A stretch of DNA of 64,000 nt from Enterococcus sp. DIV1094 (GTDB taxonomy: Bacteria; Bacillota; Bacilli; Lactobacillales; Enterococcaceae): positions 682,001-746,000 of the forward strand of contig NZ_CP147250.1 in assembly GCF_017316305.2 (NCBI RefSeq), given 5' to 3'. The notes beneath the pieces are model-generated. The model was not told the DNA's origin. It did not search any database and was given only the letters and a program-made list of their open reading frames with translations. The position numbers were made by a program, and so were the translations under genes. Below are positions 26,804 through 36,480 of this stretch, piece after piece (position 1 is the first letter of the stretch; each line of letters opens with the position of its first letter).

Positions 26804-27445
26804 ATGATCAAAGAATTTTGTGCGGAGAATTATACATTGATTCCCTTAGCGATTGCTAAAGGTGCGAATCGAATCGAATTGTGCGACAATCTGGCAGTAG
26901 GTGGCACTACGCCAAGTACTGGTGTGATCGAAGAAGTCCTAAGCTACGCAAGTGAAAAAAGCGTACCAGTCATGACGATCATCCGACCACGTGGCGGTGA
27001 TTTTGTTTATAACGATATCGAATTGAAAATCATGCACACTGACTTGATTGAATCAAAAAAACTAGGAACTGACGGTGTGGTCATCGGTTGTTTAACGCCT
27101 TCTGGCTGGTTAGACGAAGAAGCTTTGGAAGTCCTTATAGAGTCCGCAGAAGGCTTGCAGATCACCTTTCATATGGCTTTCGATGCGATTCCTCAAGAGC
27201 GTCAATTCGAAGCAATCGATTGGTTAGTGGAACATGGTGTTCATCGCATCTTGACACACGGTGGCGCTGCCGGCACGAACATCGAAGAGAATTTGGAGCA
27301 TTTAAAACAATTGATTGCTCATGCAAATGGCCGGATCATCATTTTACCTGGCGGTGGGATCACTTCTGAAAACGCACAAGCAGTTGCAGATGCTTTAGAA
27401 GTCCACGAAGTCCATGGCACAAAGATCGTTCCTTTATCTGAGTAA
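26804..27445 (+). CDS. cutC: Copper homeostasis protein CutC
   Basis: 213 residues, a TIM-barrel CutC: the N-terminus IKEFCAENYTLIPLAIAKGANRIELCDNL and ILPGGGITSEN near residue 180 are characteristic. The role in copper handling is genetic only and the reaction is unknown. Single gene with AAAGGAG site and a terminator. Confidence 0.93.
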   Translation: MIKEFCAENYTLIPLAIAKGANRIELCDNLAVGGTTPSTGVIEEVLSYASEKSVPVMTIIRPRGGDFVYNDIELKIMHTDLIESKKLGTDGVVIGCLTPSGWLDEEALEVLIESAEGLQITFHMAFDAIPQERQFEAIDWLVEHGVHRILTHGGAAGTNIEENLEHLKQLIAHANGRIIILPGGGITSENAQAVADALEVHEVHGTKIVPLSE

Positions 27446-27449
27446 AACC

Positions 27450-27505
27450 AAAAGATAGACGAAACCTCCTTGTCTCAAACAAGAGAAGCTTCGCCTATCT
27501 TTTTT
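27450..27505. terminator. Bidirectional terminator between cutC and mgtE
   Basis: AAAAGATAG-CGAA ... TTCG-CTATCTTTTTT with an inner GTC/GAC-like pairing, between convergent genes. Confidence 0.82.
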
Positions 27506-27510
27506 ATCTC

Positions 27511-28872
27511 TTACATAAAATACCCCATAAACAAAGAAGCGATATTGAAATAGATCAACACACTGGTCAAGTCACTCAAAGTGGTAATAAATGGCCCACT
27601 CGCAACGGCAGGGTCAAAGCCTAAGCGATCCATCAACATAGGGATCAAACTTCCCGCAAGATTCGCCACTGTGATCGCAAAGAGCATCGCAATACCAATG
27701 ACAAAGCCTAAAATAAAGTTTTGTTTCCAAATCCCTACGATCAAGAAAATCGTTAAACCAGTCACAGCACCAGTGACTAATCCAGTCAACACTTCTGCTA
27801 CGATCAAGCGGACAAAGCCATGATTTTTATCATCAGAGATCGCTAAACGCCGCACAGCGACCGCCAACGATTGCGTGCCGGCATTCCCAGCAGTACCTGT
27901 GATCAAAGAGATAAAGACAGCTAAAATACTCGCTTCACTGACCAAAGCTTCGTAGTGACTGATCAAAGAAGCTGTTGACATACCTAAGAATAACAAAGTG
28001 ATCAACCAAGGCAACCGTCGAGAAGCAGATTTCACTGGATTCTCATTGATTTCTTCGACATTGACCCCCGCCAACCCGGAGTAGTCACTCGCTGCTTCAT
28101 CATCGATAACGTCAATGATGTCATCGACCGTAACGATCCCTAACAAATGATCATCATAATCAGTTACGGGCAAAGCAAGAAAGTCATAGTCACGGAAGGT
28201 TTGTGCTACGTCTTCTTGGTCGTCGCCTACGTGAACAGACAACACCCGCTCACTCATTAAATCAGAAATCATGGCATCATCATCATTGACGATCAAATCA
28301 CGTAATGAGATAACTCCAACCAGTTGATTGTCTTGATTGACGACATAGATATAATAAATCGTTTCTGCTACATCAGCTTCATTTTTCAAGACATACATCG
28401 CCGAACGAACCGTTTGATTAGCAACGATCGAAATAAATTCGGTCGTCATGATCGCCCCTGCTGTTTCATCTTCATAATGTAAGAGGTCTTTGATCTCGCT
28501 TGCATCTTCTGCTGGCATCAGGCTAAGATATTTCGCCACTTGTTTCTTATCTAATGTATTCAGCAAGTCGACCGCGTTATCGGTATACATCTCAGAAAGC
28601 ATGTCTGCTGCATAATTAGGGCGCATTTCTGCCAAATATTCTTTCATGTATTCGTTGTCTTCTTCAATGACATCGAACATATCCGCCAATTCCTTAGGCG
28701 AAAGATAGGTATAAATCTGTTGACGATCTGCTTCCTTAAGGGATTGATAGAATTGCCCCTGCTCATAGATGTGCATCTCTAGGAAGTTGTTTCTAAAATC
28801 CTGGATGTTGTTTTCTCTTAGATCCAGAGCCAACTGGGCAAATCTTTCCTCTAATTCTTGATTTTCGTCCAA
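27511..28872 (-). CDS. mgtE: Magnesium transporter MgtE
   Basis: 453 residues: N domain of superhelical repeats (1-130), two CBS domains (about 135-255), then five membrane helices including the pore segment with SLAVAVRRLA and SGPFITTLSDLTS. The gating domains bind Mg2+ and close the channel when the ion is plentiful. The start codon appears to be TTG at 28872 after AGGTGAG. It is the last gene of the relQ-nadK-rluA-mgtE group; I saw no M-box. Confidence 0.94.
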   Translation of the reverse strand: MDENQELEERFAQLALDLRENNIQDFRNNFLEMHIYEQGQFYQSLKEADRQQIYTYLSPKELADMFDVIEEDNEYMKEYLAEMRPNYAADMLSEMYTDNAVDLLNTLDKKQVAKYLSLMPAEDASEIKDLLHYEDETAGAIMTTEFISIVANQTVRSAMYVLKNEADVAETIYYIYVVNQDNQLVGVISLRDLIVNDDDAMISDLMSERVLSVHVGDDQEDVAQTFRDYDFLALPVTDYDDHLLGIVTVDDIIDVIDDEAASDYSGLAGVNVEEINENPVKSASRRLPWLITLLFLGMSTASLISHYEALVSEASILAVFISLITGTAGNAGTQSLAVAVRRLAISDDKNHGFVRLIVAEVLTGLVTGAVTGLTIFLIVGIWKQNFILGFVIGIAMLFAITVANLAGSLIPMLMDRLGFDPAVASGPFITTLSDLTSVLIYFNIASLFMGYFM

Positions 28873-28889
28873 ACCAATCTCACCTCACC

Positions 28890-29789
28890 TTAATCTTCAA
28901 ATCGTTTCACTATTGTCGCCATATCTTTTGCTAAAGGCTGTTTGAATTCTAATAATTTTTCTGTAAACGGATGATAGAACCGTAAGTCATAGCAGTGCAA
29001 GGCTTGTCTAGCAATACCTAGATCCATTCTTCCGCCATACATGTCATCCCCTAAAAGAGGGCAGCCGATTTCAGAGAAATGCACTCTGATTTGGTGCGTG
29101 CGACCTGTATGCAGTTGGATATCCACTAGTGCTACATCCGTTGATTTATTTTCTAACCAGTATTCCGTCTGCGCACTTTTTCCTGTAGGAGAAACTTTGC
29201 GTTTCAATAATGATGTCATATCCCGAGCAATTGGTAAATCGATTTGCCCGTGATCTTGCAAAGTATCTACAACCCCACTGACCAATGCTTGATATTTTTT
29301 GACGAATTTCTTTTCACGAAGCTGTACATCCAGCTTCGCATGAGCAAATCCATGCTTTGCAAAAAGCATCAACCCTGAAGTATCGCGATCCAGTCTAGTC
29401 ACCACATGGATTACCTGATCCTCATAGTCTTGTTGTTGATAATATGCTTTCACTCGATTCGCCATTGTTCTATTCGGATGATACTGTGCTGGTATCGAGG
29501 ATATCCCAGCTGGTTTATCCACGACTAAAATGTGCTCGTCCTCATAAACGATCACGATCGGTGTTTCATCTAACAGAACAGTTTCATGTTCACCTTCAGC
29601 CGGAATCACAATGGTTACCTTATCATTTTGTGTCAGAGAAAACAAGACGTTTTCCACCCGATCATTGACCATGATCGTACCGCCTTGGAACTTGATTTTT
29701 GCTAGCAAGCCTTTCGATATCCCTTTTTCTTTCAAAAAATATTTCACTTGCTGCGGCTGTTCTTTTTCGTAGGTCCATGTAAACTCCAT
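28890..29789 (-). CDS. RluA-family RNA pseudouridine synthase
   Basis: 299 residues with an S4-like N-terminal part and the catalytic motif VVTRLDRDTSGLMLFAK near residue 130, whose aspartate attacks the uridine. HQIRVHFSEIGCPLLGDDMYGG follows near 230. The target is rRNA or tRNA; in the same neighbourhood of Bacillus the gene is yjbO. Two bases separate it from nadK. Confidence 0.93.
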   Translation of the reverse strand: MEFTWTYEKEQPQQVKYFLKEKGISKGLLAKIKFQGGTIMVNDRVENVLFSLTQNDKVTIVIPAEGEHETVLLDETPIVIVYEDEHILVVDKPAGISSIPAQYHPNRTMANRVKAYYQQQDYEDQVIHVVTRLDRDTSGLMLFAKHGFAHAKLDVQLREKKFVKKYQALVSGVVDTLQDHGQIDLPIARDMTSLLKRKVSPTGKSAQTEYWLENKSTDVALVDIQLHTGRTHQIRVHFSEIGCPLLGDDMYGGRMDLGIARQALHCYDLRFYHPFTEKLLEFKQPLAKDMATIVKRFED

Positions 29790-29791
29790 TG

Positions 29792-30589
29792 CTAGACCTC
29801 ACCGATAAAGGCATCTTTCACGCGATGCCAAAAGTGCATGTGCCGATACGAAGCGAAGTGGATTCTTTCTTCTGCGATCCGATAATAAATGGCTCGGATA
29901 TTGTCTTTTGAGACATCCAGTTGATCGATCGTAACTAAATAATCTGCTGTATTCTCTAAACGGATCTCTACCCATTCATCTTGAGCGATGACCATCGGCG
30001 CACCTAACGTACGAAACACACGGTTATTCAATGAAGCAATTTCTGCTAATTGAAACGCATTGATACTTGGATGGATCACGGCTCCACCCACACTTTTATT
30101 ATAAGCAGTCGATCCTGTAGGCGTAGATAATGCTAAGCCGTCTCCCCGAAAGCTTTCAAAAAATTCGTTCTTGATATAGACATCCGCGACCATTGTACGG
30201 TTGGAACGTTTGATCGTGGACTCGTTCAACGCAAAAAAATGTTGGTCGGGTTTGTCATCTAAATAGCTGATTCGGACATCCAACAAAGGGTAGCTAACGC
30301 TTTGTTCACGATTGGTTTTCAAGCTATCGACTAATTCTTCTAACTCATAGTCGCGCCAGTCCGTATAAAAGCCTAGATGGCCCGTATGGACGCCTAAAAA
30401 ACGCACATCGTTCAAAGCATGGCTAAAGCGATGGAACGCCGCTAACAGCGTCCCATCACCGCCCACAGAGATCACTAATTCTGGTTGTTGGTCATCGATT
30501 TTGATATTTGCTTGAGCCAAAAGATTTTTCAATCGTTCGGTGACTGCTAATGTTTTCGGTTCTTTGTTATGAACGATCGCTACCTTCAT
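29792..30589 (-). CDS. nadK: NAD kinase
   Basis: 265 residues. GGDGT near residue 44, DGLALSTPTGSTAYN near 150 and the C-terminal NTADYLVTIDQ are the family motifs. It phosphorylates NAD to NADP with ATP or polyphosphate. Its start lies inside the end of relQ (23-base overlap), so translation is coupled. Confidence 0.97.
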   Translation of the reverse strand: MKVAIVHNKEPKTLAVTERLKNLLAQANIKIDDQQPELVISVGGDGTLLAAFHRFSHALNDVRFLGVHTGHLGFYTDWRDYELEELVDSLKTNREQSVSYPLLDVRISYLDDKPDQHFFALNESTIKRSNRTMVADVYIKNEFFESFRGDGLALSTPTGSTAYNKSVGGAVIHPSINAFQLAEIASLNNRVFRTLGAPMVIAQDEWVEIRLENTADYLVTIDQLDVSKDNIRAIYYRIAEERIHFASYRHMHFWHRVKDAFIGEV

Positions 30590-31271
30590 CTTTGGCCTCC
30601 TCTTGTTTATTCTCTTGGTCGATCAAAGATCGGTAATAGGCATCTTCAGATCGTCCTCTTCCATGAGAGAATAATCGTTGTGCTTCTTGGATCTCTTCTC
30701 GGATATTCGACATTTCTTCATCCAGTTGATAAGCGGCTTCAGCTGCACGCTGCAATCGTTCACTCATCTCTTCTGGGAATACTCCCTGATATTTATAATT
30801 CAAGGAATGCTCGATCGTTGCCCAAAAATTCATGGCTAATGTGCGAATTTGGATTTCTGCCAAGATTTTCTTTTCACCACTGATCAGTTGGACTGGATAT
30901 TCGATCACTAAATGATACGAGCGATACCCACTCGCTTTTTTGTTGGTGATATAATCTCGTTCTTGTATGACTTTCATATCTTTACGGTTACGGATGATGT
31001 CAACCACTTGATGGATATCTTCCACAAATTGACACATGATCCGCAACCCAGCGATATCTGACATTTCTTCTTCTAAACGTGCCATTGGGATATGGCGTAA
31101 TTGGGACTTAGTAATGATACTTTCTACCGGTTTAACCCGTCCCGTCACGAACTCAATCGGAACATGTCGGTTTTGTTCTCTGAATTGTTTTCGTATTCCT
31201 CGTAATTTTACTTTTAACTCTGACACTGTCTGTTCATAAGGTGCTAAAAACTCTTCCCAGTCTCGTTCCAT
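30567..31271 (-). CDS. relQ: Small alarmone synthetase RelQ (GTP pyrophosphokinase)
   Basis: 234 residues from ATG 31271 (GAGGTAACG upstream). A synthetase domain without hydrolase, TGS or ACT domains: substrate motifs RVKPVESIITKS, MSDIAGLRIMCQF, GYRSYHLVIEYP and EIQIRTLAMNFWATIEHSLNYK. It makes (p)ppGpp, ppGpp and pGpp from ATP and GDP/GTP/GMP. Its pairing with nadK and rluA is the same as yjbM-yjbN-yjbO in Bacillus. Confidence 0.96.
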   Translation of the reverse strand: MERDWEEFLAPYEQTVSELKVKLRGIRKQFREQNRHVPIEFVTGRVKPVESIITKSQLRHIPMARLEEEMSDIAGLRIMCQFVEDIHQVVDIIRNRKDMKVIQERDYITNKKASGYRSYHLVIEYPVQLISGEKKILAEIQIRTLAMNFWATIEHSLNYKYQGVFPEEMSERLQRAAEAAYQLDEEMSNIREEIQEAQRLFSHGRGRSEDAYYRSLIDQENKQEEAKDEGSDRS

Positions 31272-31401
31272 AATCGTTACCTCTACTTTGTTAACATTCA
31301 TAGTTATTCTAACATATAAACATAGTTTTTTTGCACCTTCTGTCTTTGAAGTTGACCAAAAACAAAAAATTAGGCAAAATAAAAGGAAAGGGGCGAAGCC
31401 A

Positions 31402-31977
31402 ATGACAGAAATGGTAGAGATCGAATTTAAAACACTACTAACAAAAGAGGATTACATGCGTTTGCTTTCGCACTATCAGCTTACAGCAGACCGTTTCCAT
31501 AGCCAAACGAACTTCTATTACGACACGCCCGATTTCCAACTAAAACAAAATGGCTGCGGCTTACGTATTCGTGTGTTAGATAATTATGCAGAATACACGT
31601 TAAAAACGCCAGCTATAGAAGGTAAATTGGAAACAACGGATTCCTACACGGTCCAAGAAGCCACTAAAATGATCGAAGAACACAGGTTGCCACGAACTGG
31701 AGCTGTCTTTCAAAAACTTCAGGAGTTTTCGATCGATTCAAGCCAACTGATCAACATTGGGCATCTCACGACGAAGCGTGCCGAATTTCCTATTGAAGAA
31801 GGCTTGTTAGCGATTGACGAAAGTTGGGGAGAGCAACTTCACGACTATGAATTAGAACTAGAAGTCACTGATGCTAAAAGCGGTAAAAAAGCATTTGAGC
31901 ACTTTCTTCAGCGACAATCGATTCCTTATCATCCTTCCAAAAATAAAATCCAACGAATGTTCGAGGCTAAAAATTAG
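31402..31977 (+). CDS. CYTH domain protein (triphosphate tunnel metalloenzyme)
   Basis: 191 residues from ATG 31402 after AAAGGGGCG; the earlier frame from 31288 has no site and overlaps the relQ promoter. It begins MTEMVEIEFKTLL, containing the ExExK signature, followed by alternating charged strands (YDTPDFQLKQNGCGLRIRV; YTLKTP). CYTH enzymes hydrolyse inorganic or organic triphosphates; the Bacillus neighbour yjbK is the closest equivalent. It stands divergent from relQ. Confidence 0.88.
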   Translation: MTEMVEIEFKTLLTKEDYMRLLSHYQLTADRFHSQTNFYYDTPDFQLKQNGCGLRIRVLDNYAEYTLKTPAIEGKLETTDSYTVQEATKMIEEHRLPRTGAVFQKLQEFSIDSSQLINIGHLTTKRAEFPIEEGLLAIDESWGEQLHDYELELEVTDAKSGKKAFEHFLQRQSIPYHPSKNKIQRMFEAKN

Positions 31978-32091
31978 AATTCTATCATTTTCCCAAGGCA
32001 CTTGAGTTCATTTTTTCGAGTTTTTCTGGTAAGTTATACGATGTGAATATTATTCATCATTTGCATAGAATCTAATTTGGGGGAGATTCGT

Positions 32092-32757
32092 ATGATCGAA
32101 ATCTATTTTTTTGTTAATCCATTGGGGAAAAACTGCTTTCATTTAGAGCAACAGCTTGTTCAGTTTATTGATGAGGAATATACTAAGAAACCTAAATTCA
32201 AAATACAATTTCGTTTTCTTCCACTAGTTAACTTGCAGACAATCGGGGATGTCATGCAAACTAACGGAATTTCTCAAACTAATCTAGAAGAGCGTAACAA
32301 ACTATTTTCAACGACTTATTCAGCCGCATTAGATTGCAAAGCGGCGCATTTCCAAGGAAAGAAAAAAGGAAGACAATTTCTTAGTCGATTACAAGAAGCC
32401 GTCAGCTGTAAAAAAATTCCATATTCTCAACATCTTGCTGAATCGATATTTTCAGAAATCGGAGATCTAAACATGTTCAAGGAAGATCGTCAATCTGAGT
32501 TTGTCAAAGAAGCATTTTTCTCAGACCAAAAAATGGCCCGTGAAATGGGAATAAAGAAACATCCATCAGCTGTTATTTACAATTATGATCGTGAACAGAA
32601 TTTTGGTGTATTAGTAGAAGGCTTGAATAGCGTTCGCCAAATCAAAGCAATTTGTCAAGGCGAAGACAATTATCACCTATTTGACAGCCACTCATTACAA
32701 GCAACGAATGCACAACTCCATTCCGGAAATAGCCATTTATCTTTGCTTTCAAATTAA
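32092..32757 (+). CDS. spxH: ClpXP adaptor protein SpxH (YjbH family)
   Basis: 221 residues from ATG 32092 (GGGGGAG six bases upstream). DsbA-like thioredoxin fold: FFVNPLGKNCF at residues 6-16 corresponds to the FxNPLxxxC start of YjbH proteins, with only one cysteine of the usual motif. It delivers Spx for degradation by ClpXP; Spx itself is encoded 15 kb away at 47.5 kb. It ends in a terminator. Confidence 0.88.
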   Translation: MIEIYFFVNPLGKNCFHLEQQLVQFIDEEYTKKPKFKIQFRFLPLVNLQTIGDVMQTNGISQTNLEERNKLFSTTYSAALDCKAAHFQGKKKGRQFLSRLQEAVSCKKIPYSQHLAESIFSEIGDLNMFKEDRQSEFVKEAFFSDQKMAREMGIKKHPSAVIYNYDREQNFGVLVEGLNSVRQIKAICQGEDNYHLFDSHSLQATNAQLHSGNSHLSLLSN

Positions 32758-32784
32758 ATCATAGATGTGTGTATCACACAAAAT

Positions 32785-32830
32785 AAAAAGACACAAAACA
32801 AGGTAAACTGTTTTATGTCTTTTTTCGTTT
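32785..32830 (+). terminator. Terminator of spxH
   Basis: AAAAAGACACAAAACA pairs with TGTTTTATGTCTTTTT and runs into a T tail. Confidence 0.85.
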
Positions 32831-32907
32831 TTTGATCATTAACTACAAAAGCCGCTCTTTTTACTCATTCATTTCTATAACTAATGGATCAGCTCCTCAC
32901 CAATGAC

Positions 32908-32943
32908 AAAAAGAAGTAACAAAGGATCAGCTCCTCAGTTACT
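32908..32943 (-). terminator. Terminator of the PTS/transketolase operon
   Basis: On the minus strand, AGTAAC-GAGGA ... TCCT-GTTACT, then TCTTTTTG. The unit GGATCAGCTCCTCA also occurs 38 bases to the left (32886-32899 and 32924-32937), a local direct repeat. Confidence 0.65.
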
Positions 32944-32984
32944 CCTCTTCGATATCGAATAATAGTGTTCAGCAACACTCTGAC

Positions 32985-33932
32985 TTATTCAATGATTTGC
33001 TTTTGTATACTCGCAACATCCAACCCAAATTCTTGTTGTAAGAAATCTGGTGTGCCCACTTGACCGAAACGTTCATTGACGCCGATTCGTTTCAGCGGAA
33101 CGCCAACCCCTTCTTCGGCAAGAACTTCAGCGACTGAACTTCCTAACCCGCCCGTGATCGAATGGTTTTCAATGGTTACGATTTTTTTCTTACCGACTGA
33201 TTCACTGAGAATCAGCTCTCGATCAATTGGTTTGATTGTAAACATATCAATCACTTCACAGCTGATTCCTTGTTCCATCAATTGTTCGGCTACTTGCAAC
33301 GTTTCAGAAACAAGTTGTCCCGCCGCAATCAGCAGATAATCGGTACCTTTACGCAAAACATTGCCTTTTCCTAACACGAACGTTGAGCCTTTTTCATACA
33401 CAGGTTTGACACCTTTACGATTTCCACGAACATAATGGATGCCTGACATTTGATGGAATTCTTTGAGAATCCATGCCATTTGGACGTCATCTGCGGCATC
33501 GCAGACTACAGAATGAGGAATGGCTTTCATCAGTGCAACATCTTCCCAAGTCGTGTGAGTCCCACCATTATGGCCGGCTGCAAATCCTGGGTCTGAACCG
33601 TAGATGTTGATCGTGTTTCCGCCATAACCACCTGAAATAAACAGTTGATCAAATACCCGCCGTGTCGCAAATGGACCAAAAGTATGGATAAATGGTGTGT
33701 ATCCCGTCAAACTCAATCCAGCAGCAACACCTACCATATTTGCTTCGGCGATGCCCATGTTGATGAAACGGTCAGGGTGTTCTTTCCCAATTGCAGTCCA
33801 GCCACTTGCCGAACCTAAATCAGCATCTAACGCAATGACTTGCTCATCGATGTCCATCAGTTCATTGATTGTTTCTACTACACAAGTTCGTAATTCTTTT
33901 TCAATAGCAGTTGATTTACTTAAATGGAACAT
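32985..33932 (-). CDS. Transketolase, C-terminal subunit
   Basis: 315 residues, the pyrimidine-binding plus C-terminal domains of a split transketolase: ALDADLGSASGW, NMGIAEANMVGVAAGLSLTG, and the histidine-rich loop GHNGGTHTTWEDVALM. With the partner gene 3 bases upstream it forms one active enzyme using thiamine diphosphate. The operon suggests it works on the sugar phosphate made from the PTS substrate. Confidence 0.93.
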   Translation of the reverse strand: MFHLSKSTAIEKELRTCVVETINELMDIDEQVIALDADLGSASGWTAIGKEHPDRFINMGIAEANMVGVAAGLSLTGYTPFIHTFGPFATRRVFDQLFISGGYGGNTINIYGSDPGFAAGHNGGTHTTWEDVALMKAIPHSVVCDAADDVQMAWILKEFHQMSGIHYVRGNRKGVKPVYEKGSTFVLGKGNVLRKGTDYLLIAAGQLVSETLQVAEQLMEQGISCEVIDMFTIKPIDRELILSESVGKKKIVTIENHSITGGLGSSVAEVLAEEGVGVPLKRIGVNERFGQVGTPDFLQQEFGLDVASIQKQIIE

Positions 33933-33935
33933 CCC

Positions 33936-34793
33936 TTATCTCATCCTTTCGATTTTTTCTTCAAGCATTCGAATGGCGTCATCTGCGGCTTGATTGACTG
34001 ATTCCGTATTGAATTTTACAGAATGATTGGCATCTAACGTTTCAAAATAAGGAATCCCTTGTCCCTTCACGCTATCAAGTACAATACACACTGCTTGATC
34101 AGTCACTTCTTTACATTCGTTGATTGCAGCATCGATTCCTTGTAGATCTGACCCTTTTACTTTTAAGGTATAGAAACCGAATGCTTCCATTTTTTTCTGT
34201 ATATCGAACGGGTCAAGGATGTCCTTTGTTTCCCCATCTAATTGTTTTTTATTATCATCGATGATCACGATGCAATGATTTAATTTAAAGTGAGCGATAT
34301 ATTGGAATGCTTCCCAACATTGCCCCTCATTCAATTCTCCATCGCCCACGATCAAGTATACATAGTTATCTTTTTTTGCGTGCTTAAAACCGGTAGCGAT
34401 TCCCGCAGCTATAGAAGTGCCTTGTCCTAAAGAACCCGTAGTTGCATCAACACCAGGCGTTTTTTGGCGATCTGGATGAGAAGGCAAGCGTGTTCCACCT
34501 TCATTGATCGTCAATAACCATTCTCTGTCGAAATATCCAACATTGGCTAATGTACTATATAAACCGGCACCTGCATGTCCTTTAGATAAGACTAATCGAT
34601 CACGTTCTTCCCACTGTGGATTTTTCGGATCGATCTTCATCTGTTTGCCATATAAAACCGCTAGCAATTCAACAATCGAAAATGATCCACCTAGATGTCC
34701 TTGCCCCATATGTTTGATACTGATCAACGTATCTAATCGTATTTTTGTCGCTAATCGTTCCAGCTCTTTTAACTGTTCCTCATTGACGGTCAA
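33936..34793 (-). CDS. Transketolase, N-terminal subunit
   Basis: 285 residues. The ThDP/Mg binding motif GDGELNEGQCWEAFQYIAHFKLNHCIVIIDDN (GDG-x-N) lies near residue 150; HMGQGHLGGSFS and LSKGHAGAGLYSTLA near 28 and 72 supply substrate-binding histidines. It is complemented by the C-terminal subunit encoded next. Confidence 0.94.
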   Translation of the reverse strand: MTVNEEQLKELERLATKIRLDTLISIKHMGQGHLGGSFSIVELLAVLYGKQMKIDPKNPQWEERDRLVLSKGHAGAGLYSTLANVGYFDREWLLTINEGGTRLPSHPDRQKTPGVDATTGSLGQGTSIAAGIATGFKHAKKDNYVYLIVGDGELNEGQCWEAFQYIAHFKLNHCIVIIDDNKKQLDGETKDILDPFDIQKKMEAFGFYTLKVKGSDLQGIDAAINECKEVTDQAVCIVLDSVKGQGIPYFETLDANHSVKFNTESVNQAADDAIRMLEEKIERMR

Positions 34794-34805
34794 AGTAATT
34801 CCTCC

Positions 34806-36170
34806 TTACTCTGCTACTGTATCTGTTTTTTTACTTTTCTTTAAAAGCGTCAAACCGATCAAGACAGCAAGTACAGCGACCACACCAGAAATAACTGCAA
34901 TTTGTCCGCCCATATTTGCTAAGTTTCCTAAAAAGATCCCTGCAACACCGTAATCTGTATCTGAGAAAGTCGATCCTTGGAAACCAAGATCGCCCATAAC
35001 TGGCATCAACAAGATTGGCATGAAACTAATGATGATCCCGTGGATAAATGAACCGATGACCGCTCCACGTACACCGCCAGTCGCATTTCCATAAACGCCT
35101 GCTGTCGCTCCGCAGAAGAAATGTGGCACTACGCCAGGAATGATCACTGTTGTTCCTGTGAAGACCATGATCACCAAACTTACCAAGCCACCAACAAAGC
35201 TTGTTAAAAAGCCAATCAAGACAGCATTCGGTGCATATGGAAATACGATTGGGCAATCCAATGCTGGAATTGAATTTGGCACTAATTTTTCAGAGATTCC
35301 TTTAAATGCAGGCACGATTTCTGCTAAGATCAAACGGACACCGGCTAAAATGACAAAAACACCTGCGGCAAATGAACCAGCTTGTTGTAAGGCATAAATA
35401 ATATAATTCGTGCCATCGCTCAATGTGCTAGTGATATAGTCACTTCCAGCAAACAACGCAACGATCACATAAACGATCGCCATCGTAATCGTGATACTTA
35501 CTGTTGAATCACGTAAGAAAGCTAAACCTTTAGGAAAGTTGATGTCTTCGGTTGATTTTTCTTTATTTCCCACATATTTACCGATCAACCCACTCAACGC
35601 ATAACCGAAATTCCCTGTATGTCCTAAAGCAACAGAGTCATTTTTGGTGATTTGACGAGTGAAAGGCTGGGCAATTGCTGGGAAAATCGTATTACAAATC
35701 CCTAGTGCTAATCCACCAAATAAAACAAGACTAAAAGTGCTCATCCCTGTAACATTTAAAATAACTGCGATCATACATGCCATATATAGTGTGGCATGTC
35801 CTGTCAAATAGATATATTTGTAACGAGTGATTCTAGCGATCAAGATGTTGAATGCCATACCCGCTAACATAATAAGAGCAGTTAACGTTCCATAAGTCGT
35901 TAGCGCTAAAGCAACGATGGCTTCATTATTAGGAACAACCCCTTGCATGTTGAACGCTACTTGAAACATCTCTCCAAATGGCGCCAAAGAACTTTCGATG
36001 ACCCCCGCACCAGCAGTGACAACAAGAAAACCTACAAATGTTTTGATTCCACCTTTAACAATCGTTGCAACGTCTTTTTTCTGCAACATATTCCCTAGTA
36101 CCGCGATCAATGCAACTAAGATCGCTGGTGTACTTGCAATATCGATTAACACATCTAAAATACTACTCAT
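34806..36170 (-). CDS. PTS ascorbate-family transporter EIIC (UlaA/SgaT type)
   Basis: 454 residues, about eleven membrane segments, EIIC of the AG (ascorbate-galactitol) superfamily. Typical features: LAVLGNMLQKKDVATIVKGGIKTFVGFL at the N-terminus and a central CPIVFPYAPNAVLIGF. It imports and co-phosphorylates L-ascorbate or a related sugar acid/pentitol. It sits between EIIB and the split transketolase; no UlaD/E/F-type degradation genes are present, so the substrate may not be ascorbate. Confidence 0.9.
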   Translation of the reverse strand: MSSILDVLIDIASTPAILVALIAVLGNMLQKKDVATIVKGGIKTFVGFLVVTAGAGVIESSLAPFGEMFQVAFNMQGVVPNNEAIVALALTTYGTLTALIMLAGMAFNILIARITRYKYIYLTGHATLYMACMIAVILNVTGMSTFSLVLFGGLALGICNTIFPAIAQPFTRQITKNDSVALGHTGNFGYALSGLIGKYVGNKEKSTEDINFPKGLAFLRDSTVSITITMAIVYVIVALFAGSDYITSTLSDGTNYIIYALQQAGSFAAGVFVILAGVRLILAEIVPAFKGISEKLVPNSIPALDCPIVFPYAPNAVLIGFLTSFVGGLVSLVIMVFTGTTVIIPGVVPHFFCGATAGVYGNATGGVRGAVIGSFIHGIIISFMPILLMPVMGDLGFQGSTFSDTDYGVAGIFLGNLANMGGQIAVISGVVAVLAVLIGLTLLKKSKKTDTVAE

Positions 36171-36198
36171 TTATTTTTCCTCCCCCCAAAAAAATTGT

Positions 36199-36480
36199 TT
36201 ATAGTAATCCCTTTTGTCTACATGTCTCAGCTACTTTTTCTTTCAATTCATCTAGATCGATGATACTCTCTAACACGACGATTTCGCCTAAATGCTGGGC
36301 ACTATCTGCTAGGTCTCTCCCTACAAAAAAGACATCCGCCAATTCTGGTGCTGCACTTCCTAAATCGTAATGAGCGACTTCCACGCCATTCACGCCTAGA
36401 TCACTTAATACTGAATTGATATTCATCTCCACCATAAAACTTGATCCTAATCCTGACCCACATACTGCTGCAAATTTCAT
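36199..36480 (-). CDS. PTS ascorbate-family EIIB (UlaB/SgaB type)
   Basis: 93 residues, begins with AAVCGSGLGSSFMVEMNI, so the phosphorylated cysteine is residue 7. It accepts the phosphate from EIIA and passes it to the sugar during transport by the EIIC encoded next. ATG overlaps the end of the regulator gene. Confidence 0.92.
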   Translation of the reverse strand: MKFAAVCGSGLGSSFMVEMNINSVLSDLGVNGVEVAHYDLGSAAPELADVFFVGRDLADSAQHLGEIVVLESIIDLDELKEKVAETCRQKGLL